Shown here piece after piece: positions 1 to 5,698 of a stretch of 7,878 nucleotides of DNA (positions within the stretch are counted from its first letter, which is position 1; each line of letters starts with the position of its first letter). The stretch is from positions 1-7,878 of the forward strand of contig DASPKS010000258.1 of the NCBI GenBank assembly GCA_035628035.1, written 5' to 3'. Both the position numbers and the translations under genes were made by a program. Under the pieces are notes generated by a model. It was given only the letters and a program-made list of their open reading frames with translations, made no database searches and was not told the origin of the DNA. Source of the stretch: DASPKS01 sp035628035 (GTDB lineage: Bacteria > Bacteroidota > Rhodothermia > Rhodothermales > Rubricoccaceae).

Positions 1-3000
1 GTCGGTACCGCGACTGTGGCCTGCCGCTGGGTGGACGGGGAGCCGCAGCTGCTGGGCTCAATCGGCGGGGAATTGAGCACCGCCGGAGGCGTTTCGGCCG
101 ACGGCTCGGTGGTCGTCGGGAGCAGCTACCTGGGCGGGGCCACCTACGTGGCCTTCATCTGGACGCCCGAGGCGGGGATGCGCCGGCTCGACGACGTGCT
201 CGAGAACGACTACGGGATCGACCTCGACGGTTGGGACCTCCGGAGCGCCGCGGCCGTCTCGGCCGACGGCACCGTCATCGTCGGGTACGGGGCCGGCCCG
301 AGCGGGGAGACGGCGTGGCGCGCCGTGCTCACGCCGACCACCCTCACCTACACGATCACGGCCCGCCCGGACGAGGTCGAGGTCGGCGACACGATCACCG
401 TCAGCGTCAAAGCCACGAACGGGCTCGACGTGCCGCTGACCGACGTCCGCCCCGACGGGCCGATGGAGGCCACGAGCGAGGACGGCGTCGAGGTCACGCT
501 CCTCACCGGCCCCGAGTCGGCCACGATCGCTCAGCTCACGCCCGGCGCCTCCGACTCGATCCGCTACACCTTCGTCGTCGCGGCGGCGGCGCGCGGCGCG
601 AAGGGCGGCGGCCCGCTCGGCGGCCTCGTCGAGTTCTCCGTCGGGCTGCTGGCCACCGACCCCGACGGGGAGACCGTCGAAGGCACGGAGACGTGCGCCG
701 AGCCGCCGTGCGGCGCGGTTACCGTAACGGCCGGGCTCCTCGTGAACTCGACCGACGACGACGCAGACGAGGACCCGGCCGACGACGCCTGCGACACGGG
801 GGAGGAGGTGGAGGTAGAGGGCGAGATGGTGCCCGAGTGCACGCTCCGCGCCGCCATCCAGGAGTCGAACGGGAACGTGGGCGCCGAGGAGATCACGTTC
901 GCCATCCCCGGCGAGGGCCTCCACACCATCCACCCCACGTCGGTGCTGCCGACCATCGACGACCCCGTCGTGATCGACGGGACGACGCAGCCGGGCTACG
1001 ACGGGACGCCCCTCATCTTCCTCGACGGCAGCGGAGCCGGGGAAGACGTCAGCGGACTCCGCCTCGTGGACAACGGGGACACGCCGGACGCCGAGACCAT
1101 CATTCGAGGCCTCGCCATCGGCAACTTCGACAACTGGGGGATACACGTCGAATCGGGCCTGGCGACCATCGAGGCCAACCACATCGGTACGAACGCAGCC
1201 GGCATGGCCGCGCTGGGCAACGGGCTCGACGGGATCTATCTCGAACAGGCCTTCTCGGGGACGACGATCCGAGACAACGTCGTCTCCGGCAACGACTCTT
1301 CGGGAGTGTACATCTCCTTCGGCGGGGACTACCGGGTTGTCGGCAACCGCATCGGGACCAACGCGGCGGGCACGGCAGCCCTCGGCAACGGCCGGTCGGG
1401 CGTGGAAGCGAGAGGCCATTCATCAAGCAGCGCGCCCCCGTTCACGATCGGCGGACCGACACCGGAGGAGGCCAACCTCATCTCGGGTAACGGTGGCGCG
1501 GGCGTCCTGCTCTTCTTCACGCAGGCAGACATCATCGGGAACTACATCGGGACGAACGCGGCGGGCACCGCCGCCCTCCCCAATGGGAGGGGTGGGGTCG
1601 ACGCCGACGACCTCCAAGAGCGGCGCATCGAGGGCAACGTGATCTCGGGCAACGCCCTGTTCGGGCTACGGCTCCAGGAAGTGGAAACCATCAACGGCGA
1701 TGGGGACCCGATGTTCAACACCATCGTGGGGAACTCCATCGGGACCAACGCCGACGGGACCGCCGCCCTCCCCAACGGGGGGCCGGGCCTCTGGCTGGGC
1801 AGTGGGGCCCGGGGGAACGCCGTCGGCGGGTCGGGCGACGGCGAGGGGAACGTCATCTCCGGCAACGCGGGCGACGGCATCCTCCTCACCTCCACGGATC
1901 ATCCGTTCACCCGGAACAACGAGATCGTGGGCAACCTCATCGGCACCGACGCGACGGGCACGGGGGCGGTCCCCAACGGGGGGTCCGGCGTCCACGCGGA
2001 CTTCCGGGACGCCGAAGGGTCGGGGTCCGGCGGCTATAACGACGTCATCGGCCCGCCGGGCGGGCCGCTCACGGAGGGGGGTCCGGCGGGCAACGTAATC
2101 TCGGGCAACGTCGGCCCCGGCGTATGGGTGCGAGGCACCTGTGGGGCGGTCTACTGCACCTCAATAAATGTGGAGGTGGCGGGGAACTACATCGGGACGG
2201 ACCGCTCGGGCCTGGTGGCGCTGGGCAACGGCGGCCCGGGCGTGCTCATCGAGGAGGGCGAGGGCGTGGAGGTGACAGTGAACCACATCTCGGCCAACGC
2301 CGACGGCGTCGTCGTCGGAGGCGACATGGAGTTCTTCTTCGGCGTGCCGTCGCTCCTGATCGAGCAGAACCTTATCGGCACCGACATCCGGCGGCGCGCG
2401 CAGCTGGGCAACGCCGGCGACGGCATCCGCCTCCGGTTCAACGGCAGCACGCCCCGCTCGGAGGTTGAGGGCGACCTCAACGCCCGTCTCGTGAGCGTGA
2501 GCCGGAACGTGATCGCGGGCAACCAGGGGCGCGGGCTCGCGGTGCTCGGGAGCGTCCCGCTCGCGGAGGCGCGATTCGGCCCCAACACGCGCCACGTCGA
2601 CGCGAGCGGGAACCGGATCGGCTTCGCCGTCACGGGCGAGGGTGAGGTCGCGGCGCTGCCCAACGGCGGGGCGGGCGTGTTCCTCGGCGAGGACGCGCGC
2701 ATCAACACCCTCGACTTCAACAACATCGCTTTCAACCTCGGGGGCGGGATCGTCGTCGCCGACGGCGCCCGGCATCAGGTTGGGGGCAACCTGATCTTTG
2801 CCAACGCCGGCATCCCCATCGACCTCGGCAACGACGGCCCCACGCCGAACGACATCGGCGACGTGGACGGGGGCCCCAACGACGGGACGAACTACCCGTC
2901 CGTGACGGAGGCCTACCTCGCCTCCGGCGAGGTGTTCGTGCGCGGCGAGATGGACGGCCGGCCGGGCACCAACTACGGAATCGGATTCTACGTGGACGCC

Positions 3001-4242
3001 ACCGACGTGGAGGGCTTCGGCGCCGCGCAGGGTTTCCTCGACGGGTTGTCCGTAGAGACGCCCACGCTGCCCGACGGCGATCTCCACTTCCGCGAGCCGT
3101 TCACGGCCCGCTTCGCGTCCCGCGTGTGCCTGCCGTCGCTCGGGCCCTACGCGGACTCCAGGGGGTGCGGGCATCCGATCCGTGCAGGCTGGCGCCTCCG
3201 GGGCCTCGCCAGCCTTTGCCCGCTCCTCGCTGAGACCGGCTTTACGAACAACATCTGCCACACGAGCGAGTTGAACGAGGTGTACGCCGTTGTCGTCCGC
3301 GCCCCCGAGACGGAAGAAGACGCGGCGGCCGGCGACGACGAGATCTCGCTCGATGGCGGCGACGGCCTCCGGGGCGGCGCCGGATACGCCGCAGGCGACA
3401 CGCTCCTCGTATGCCCCGCCTGCGCGAACGAGGAAACCGTCACCGTCGCCGCCGTCGAGGCTACCACCCTCGTCCTCGCCGCGCCGCTCGCCCGCGCCCA
3501 CGCGGCGGGCGAGGCCGTCGTCCCCTTCGCCCGCGCGATGGCCTCCGTGCTCGTCCGCGCCGACACCCTCGTCGACTTCGAGGCTGGCACGGCCGCCACC
3601 GTGCGGTTCGCCGGCGTCACCGGGGCCGGGCACGTCACCGTCGAGCTCTTCCGACGAGGCCCGGCCGAGACGGACGGCGTCGCCGAGGAGACCGTGCTCC
3701 CGCACCGGTGGGTCGCCAGCCTCGACTCCACGCTCGCCTTCGCCGACGCGACCGAGCTGCGGATCGCGCTCCACGGCATCCCCGCGCTCGCGCTCGAACA
3801 CCCCGAGGACGTCATCGTCTACCACCGCCCGACGCCGGGCACGGGCCCGTTCACCGCGCTCACGACGGAGTTCGACACGACGGCGGCAGTGTTCGTCGCG
3901 CGGGGGTTCACGGCGCTCGGGGAGTTCGTGCTGGCGACGGACGAGGACGTGGACACGGGCCCAGGGCCTGAGATCCCCGAGGCGTTCGCGCTGTCTTCGG
4001 CGTACCCGAACCCGTTCAACCCGTCTACGACGCTCCGCCTCGACCTCCCCGAGGGAGGCCCCGCAGAGGTCGTGGTGTTCGACGCGCTGGGTCGGCGGGT
4101 GGCCGTCCTCCTCGACCGCGAGATGGAGGCGGGGGTGCACCTCGTGCGGTTCGAGGCGGGGACGCTCCCGAGCGGGGTGTACCTCGTCCGCGCCACCGCG
4201 CCCGGAGGGACGCAGGTCCGCGCCGTCACCCGGCTGCGGTGA
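1..4242 (+). CDS. 5'-partial giant T9SS-secreted protein: HAF repeats, CSLREA motif, beta-helix, sorting domain
   Basis: The frame is open from the first base and already inside a HAF-type repeat, so the true start is upstream; the GTG at 16 is not a credible start. Numbering from the first window codon, 1413 residues are visible. Residues 1-110 are HAF-like extracellular repeats (SADGSVVVG, then SADGTVIVGYG and a closing AWRAVL). Residues 114-245 look like an Ig/DUF11-type beta domain. Residues 249-290 are CSLREA-like: an acidic stretch (NSTDDDADEDP) and CTLRAAIQESN, with C280. A right-handed beta-helix follows (about 296-966), rich in NVISGN and IGTNAAG turns and ending in IPIDLGNDG. Residues 966-1100 are a beta domain ending near TSELNEVY, then come further beta-rich segments. 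Residues 1329-1413 are a T9SS type A sorting domain (AYPNPFNPSTTL, GVYLVR). By family knowledge such proteins are exported by Sec, moved by T9SS and released or anchored at the surface. Beta-helices often serve in adhesion or polysaccharide processing, but I see no catalytic motif, so the role is unknown. Domain calls are good; function is unassigned. Confidence 0.93.
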   Translation, partial: VGTATVACRWVDGEPQLLGSIGGELSTAGGVSADGSVVVGSSYLGGATYVAFIWTPEAGMRRLDDVLENDYGIDLDGWDLRSAAAVSADGTVIVGYGAGPSGETAWRAVLTPTTLTYTITARPDEVEVGDTITVSVKATNGLDVPLTDVRPDGPMEATSEDGVEVTLLTGPESATIAQLTPGASDSIRYTFVVAAAARGAKGGGPLGGLVEFSVGLLATDPDGETVEGTETCAEPPCGAVTVTAGLLVNSTDDDADEDPADDACDTGEEVEVEGEMVPECTLRAAIQESNGNVGAEEITFAIPGEGLHTIHPTSVLPTIDDPVVIDGTTQPGYDGTPLIFLDGSGAGEDVSGLRLVDNGDTPDAETIIRGLAIGNFDNWGIHVESGLATIEANHIGTNAAGMAALGNGLDGIYLEQAFSGTTIRDNVVSGNDSSGVYISFGGDYRVVGNRIGTNAAGTAALGNGRSGVEARGHSSSSAPPFTIGGPTPEEANLISGNGGAGVLLFFTQADIIGNYIGTNAAGTAALPNGRGGVDADDLQERRIEGNVISGNALFGLRLQEVETINGDGDPMFNTIVGNSIGTNADGTAALPNGGPGLWLGSGARGNAVGGSGDGEGNVISGNAGDGILLTSTDHPFTRNNEIVGNLIGTDATGTGAVPNGGSGVHADFRDAEGSGSGGYNDVIGPPGGPLTEGGPAGNVISGNVGPGVWVRGTCGAVYCTSINVEVAGNYIGTDRSGLVALGNGGPGVLIEEGEGVEVTVNHISANADGVVVGGDMEFFFGVPSLLIEQNLIGTDIRRRAQLGNAGDGIRLRFNGSTPRSEVEGDLNARLVSVSRNVIAGNQGRGLAVLGSVPLAEARFGPNTRHVDASGNRIGFAVTGEGEVAALPNGGAGVFLGEDARINTLDFNNIAFNLGGGIVVADGARHQVGGNLIFANAGIPIDLGNDGPTPNDIGDVDGGPNDGTNYPSVTEAYLASGEVFVRGEMDGRPGTNYGIGFYVDATDVEGFGAAQGFLDGLSVETPTLPDGDLHFREPFTARFASRVCLPSLGPYADSRGCGHPIRAGWRLRGLASLCPLLAETGFTNNICHTSELNEVYAVVVRAPETEEDAAAGDDEISLDGGDGLRGGAGYAAGDTLLVCPACANEETVTVAAVEATTLVLAAPLARAHAAGEAVVPFARAMASVLVRADTLVDFEAGTAATVRFAGVTGAGHVTVELFRRGPAETDGVAEETVLPHRWVASLDSTLAFADATELRIALHGIPALALEHPEDVIVYHRPTPGTGPFTALTTEFDTTAAVFVARGFTALGEFVLATDEDVDTGPGPEIPEAFALSSAYPNPFNPSTTLRLDLPEGGPAEVVVFDALGRRVAVLLDREMEAGVHLVRFEAGTLPSGVYLVRATAPGGTQVRAVTRLR
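1183..2670 (+). repeat. Eight-copy IGTNAAGTAALGNG-type coding repeat of the beta-helix
   Basis: Eight in-frame copies of a 14-residue motif begin at 1183, 1351, 1546, 1738, 1939, 2191, 2374 and 2617. Copies 1-4 are close to IGTNAAGTAALGNG; copies 5-6 keep IGTD and the NG end (GTDATGTGAVPNG, GTDRSGLVALGNG). Copy 7 is degenerate (IGTDIRRRAQLGNA), and copy 8 has lost GTN but keeps AALPNG. Start-to-start distances are 168, 195, 192, 201, 252, 183 and 243 bases, so this is a protein-level repeat with variable loops, not a tandem DNA repeat. Between copies lie NxISGN turns typical of parallel beta-helix coils. The gradual decay toward the C-terminal end suggests old duplication followed by divergence. 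Confidence 0.85.
3985..4239 (+). other. Region encoding the T9SS type A C-terminal sorting domain
   Basis: The last 85 residues of the large secreted protein start with FALSSAYPNPFNPSTTL. They continue through a VVVFDALGRRVAVLLD strand pair and a GVHLVRFEAGTLPSGVYLVR segment to a basic end (RAVTRLR). This order (NPFNPST, Y/FDxLGRxV, SGxYLxR) is the signature of the type IX secretion sorting tail found in Bacteroidota and Rhodothermota. It implies that the organism has a type IX secretion apparatus, encoded elsewhere, and a sortase that removes this tail. Confidence 0.92.
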
Positions 4243-4330
4243 ACCCTCCGACTCGCTCTATCGCAGAGGAAGCCAGCCCTTCGAGTCCTCCACAACTTGC
4301 CCCGGTGACCATCCTTACGGGTTAGACCGA

Positions 4331-4351
4331 CACATCCCTGAATCGTGCGCG
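4331..4351 (+). repeat. Partial copy of the tRNA-Leu anticodon-arm sequence (att-like direct repeat)
   Basis: Bases 4336-4351 (ccctgaatcgtgcgcg) are identical to 4581-4596, which lie inside the tRNA-Leu gene and cover its anticodon loop, the 5' half of the anticodon stem and part of the D stem. Including 4331-4335, 19 of 21 positions match, in the same orientation and offset by 245 bases. The flanks do not fold into the rest of a tRNA: no T arm or acceptor stem is seen on either side. It could be an integration scar (anticodon loops are common integrase targets), a relic of a decayed tRNA copy, or less likely chance. Confidence 0.6.
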
Positions 4352-4384
4352 GGGCGTGTCGAAAGCGGCGATTCCGGCTCGTAC

Positions 4385-4454
4385 AGAGGCATTCTGACGT
4401 CCCTCCTGCTCTCATGCAAGCACTATGCGAGCAGTCGGAGCATCGGATGCCTCT
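4385..4454. other. Nested inverted repeats in the gene-free stretch 4243-4535
   Basis: The 293 bases between the large secreted-protein gene and tRNA-Leu hold no convincing gene. Within them, 4385-4392 (agaggcat) is the exact inverse of 4447-4454 (atgcctct). Enclosed between them, 4406-4415 pairs with 4425-4434 (ctgctctcat with atgcgagcag) over ten positions with one mismatch and a nine-base loop. The two stems are compatible in one fold of about 70 bases. Neither is followed by a T tract on the plus strand, so this is not an ordinary terminator. It may be a structured RNA, a mobile-element end or coincidence; I recognise no known family. Confidence 0.35.
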
Positions 4455-4490
4455 ATCGGCCGGCATCGAAGCCGACCACACCAAACAACC

Positions 4491-4529
4491 GAGCCCCCAG
4501 ACCGGCCCAATGAGGCCATCTGGGGGCTC
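4491..4529 (-). terminator. Intrinsic terminator of tRNA-Leu
   Basis: An 11-base perfect inverted repeat (GAGCCCCCAGA at 4491-4501, TCTGGGGGCTC at 4519-4529) encloses a smaller GGCC/GGCC stem (4504-4507 with 4514-4517). Read on the minus strand it starts six bases past the 3' end of the tRNA-Leu gene and is followed by a T-rich run (GGTTGTTTGG). This fits a Rho-independent terminator for the tRNA transcript. The plus-strand side lacks a T run, so it probably does not end transcription coming from the large secreted-protein gene as efficiently. Confidence 0.8.
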
Positions 4530-4535
4530 CGCGGG

Positions 4536-4619
4536 TGCCCGAGACTGGAGTCGAACCAGCACGGCCTTTCGGCCACACGACCCTGAATCGTGCGCGTCTA
4601 CCAATTCCGCCACTCGGGC
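4536..4619 (-). tRNA. tRNA-Leu, anticodon CAG
   Basis: The minus strand folds as a class II tRNA of 84 bases. The acceptor arms are GCCCGAG (4613-4619 on the plus strand) and CTCGGGC (4537-4543), with discriminator A at 4536. It has a D arm with GGTAGA, and an anticodon stem CACGA/TCGTG around the loop TTCAGGG with anticodon CAG at 4583-4585. A long variable arm (GGCC-GAAA-GGCC) and the T arm GCTGG-TTCGACT-CCAGT complete it. The CAG anticodon reads the leucine codon CUG. The CCA end is not encoded (the next bases read CCC), so it must be added after transcription. The gene has its own promoter and terminator and is probably transcribed alone. Confidence 0.97.
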
Positions 4620-4627
4620 AGGCACGA

Positions 4628-4659
4628 CGAAGCTACGGTGCCCTCCCCGCGCCCAGCAA
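4628..4659 (-). promoter_or_regulatory. Bacteroidota-type promoter of tRNA-Leu
   Basis: On the minus strand, TTG (4657-4659) is followed after exactly 21 bases by TAGCTTCG (4628-4635). This resembles the Bacteroidota primary-sigma consensus of a -33 TTG and a -7 TAnnTTTG. The -7 box ends eight bases before the mature tRNA 5' end at 4619, so transcription would begin only a few bases upstream of the tRNA. The same spacing and box form are seen upstream of tRNA-Asn, which strengthens both calls. Confidence 0.65.
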
Positions 4660-4778
4660 CGCGCGCGCGCGACTTCGGGAGGATTTCAGAGAGCTTGGCG
4701 AGGGACCCTTCGAGGTGCTTTTATCTGTCCCGGTGCATTCGCATCTTGTAGCCTATTCCCCCTCACCCGAGCCTATCT

Positions 4779-5597
4779 ATGCACCCCCCTCTCCTGATCC
4801 GTGTGGCAGCCCCCCTCTGCCTCGCCTCCTTCGCCCTCACCACGGGCAGCTGCGTGCTTGCCCACGACCCCTTGCCGATCCTGCCCCCCTACGTGCTCAG
4901 CGCCCGCGTGCAGCCCGAGGTGGCCTGCCCCGGCGACCGCGCCACCGTGCGTTGGGAGAACACGGGCGGCTTCGGCTGCACGGGGGCCGGGTGTGAGCGG
5001 GCGAACACGATTGAGCTGGAGCCGGCCGCGCTCTTCACCGGCGTGCCTACCAACGAGCGCAGCGGCAGCCGCGACTTCACCGTCGCCGCCACGACGACCG
5101 TGACCGTCCGGGCCCGCCAGCAGACGGTGAACACGAGCCGCCCTGTCACCCTCAACGAGCAGACGCGAACCGCCACCGTGCGCGTGCCCGCTCCGGCGCT
5201 CACGGAGACGACCCGTGCCCCGGGCGCGTGCCTCGATACCCCGGCCGGACGCGTTCCCGGCTGGAACCCGAACCCGCTCGTGATCGAACGTGGGGGCCGG
5301 ACGAGCACGTCGGTGCTGATCGGCGCACTGGTCAACCGGAGCCCCTTCCCGGTCGAGATCGAGGTCCTGTTTACCGATGGAACCCGAGCGCGCCGGACCC
5401 TCGCGCCCGGCGAGACGGTGGACCTGGCCCTGCTCTCGGCTTCCGACCGGCCGGTCGTCAACCGCGTGCTCGTCACCCCCGGACAGGGGGCAGCGGCCGG
5501 GGCGACGTGCCCGCCGGTGCGGCCCGAGATGACCTCGGAAGACCGCCCCCCAGCCGACCTGGTTGTCGACGTGCAGTACCGGTGCCCCTCGCCGTGA
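4779..5597 (+). CDS. Exported hypothetical protein, possibly an Ig-like lipoprotein
   Basis: I do not recognise this 272-residue protein. Residues 1-24 form a hydrophobic export signal with one Arg. C25 in the context LTTGSC could be a lipobox cysteine, though T at -3 is weaker than the usual L, so ordinary signal-peptidase cleavage is also possible. Residues about 40-130 look like an Ig-type beta domain: VQPEVACPGDRATVRWENTG resembles the 'G-x-x-x-x-x-x-W' start of such folds, and TTTVTVRARQ resembles a closing strand. Residues about 165-240 form a second beta segment (LVIERGG, VEIEVLFTDGT, LAPGETVDL). Several cysteines in the mature part (ACPG, GCTGAGC, ACLD, TCPP, RCPSP) suggest disulphides formed outside the cytoplasm. 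The ATG at 4779 is chosen because it gives a complete export signal; no Shine-Dalgarno is seen, as is usual in this group. The next gene lies 101 bases downstream on the same strand. Confidence 0.85.
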   Translation: MHPPLLIRVAAPLCLASFALTTGSCVLAHDPLPILPPYVLSARVQPEVACPGDRATVRWENTGGFGCTGAGCERANTIELEPAALFTGVPTNERSGSRDFTVAATTTVTVRARQQTVNTSRPVTLNEQTRTATVRVPAPALTETTRAPGACLDTPAGRVPGWNPNPLVIERGGRTSTSVLIGALVNRSPFPVEIEVLFTDGTRARRTLAPGETVDLALLSASDRPVVNRVLVTPGQGAAAGATCPPVRPEMTSEDRPPADLVVDVQYRCPSP

Positions 5598-5698
5598 CGA
5601 AGCAACCGGGGCGGAGGATTCGGCCAGTCTGATCGGGCAGGCAACACGCGGCGGGCGTCGGACGTTGAGGGCGCTGTCCCTTCCGTCCCTCCCGCTGC

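Noticed and set aside
16..18. GTG as the start codon of the large secreted-protein gene
   Set aside because: It lies inside a HAF-type repeat and the frame is open to base 1, with no signal peptide after the GTG. The gene begins outside the window.
1183..2670. Repeat array as a CRISPR or tandem DNA repeat
   Set aside because: The repeats are conserved only at protein level, with unequal spacing and synonymous differences, and sit within an open reading frame.
2161..4140. Long minus-strand open frame of about 659 codons
   Set aside because: It is antisense to a clearly coding frame, is low-complexity (rich in R, G, E, V, H) and shows no domain. In GC-rich DNA such shadows are expected.
4276..4290. 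T-arm-like cccttcgagtcctcc as the remnant of another tRNA
   Set aside because: The flanking five bases do not pair as a T stem and no acceptor or anticodon arm is present nearby.
4722..4781. TATCTG at 4722 or TATCTATG at 4774 as the promoter -7 box of the gene starting at 4779
   Set aside because: The nearest upstream TTG lies 24-25 bases away instead of 21, and the second box overlaps the ATG. The match is too weak to list.
4345..4797. Short plus-strand frames across the tRNA-Leu region
   Set aside because: They run through the tRNA gene on the opposite strand and through its terminator, and the products show no domain.
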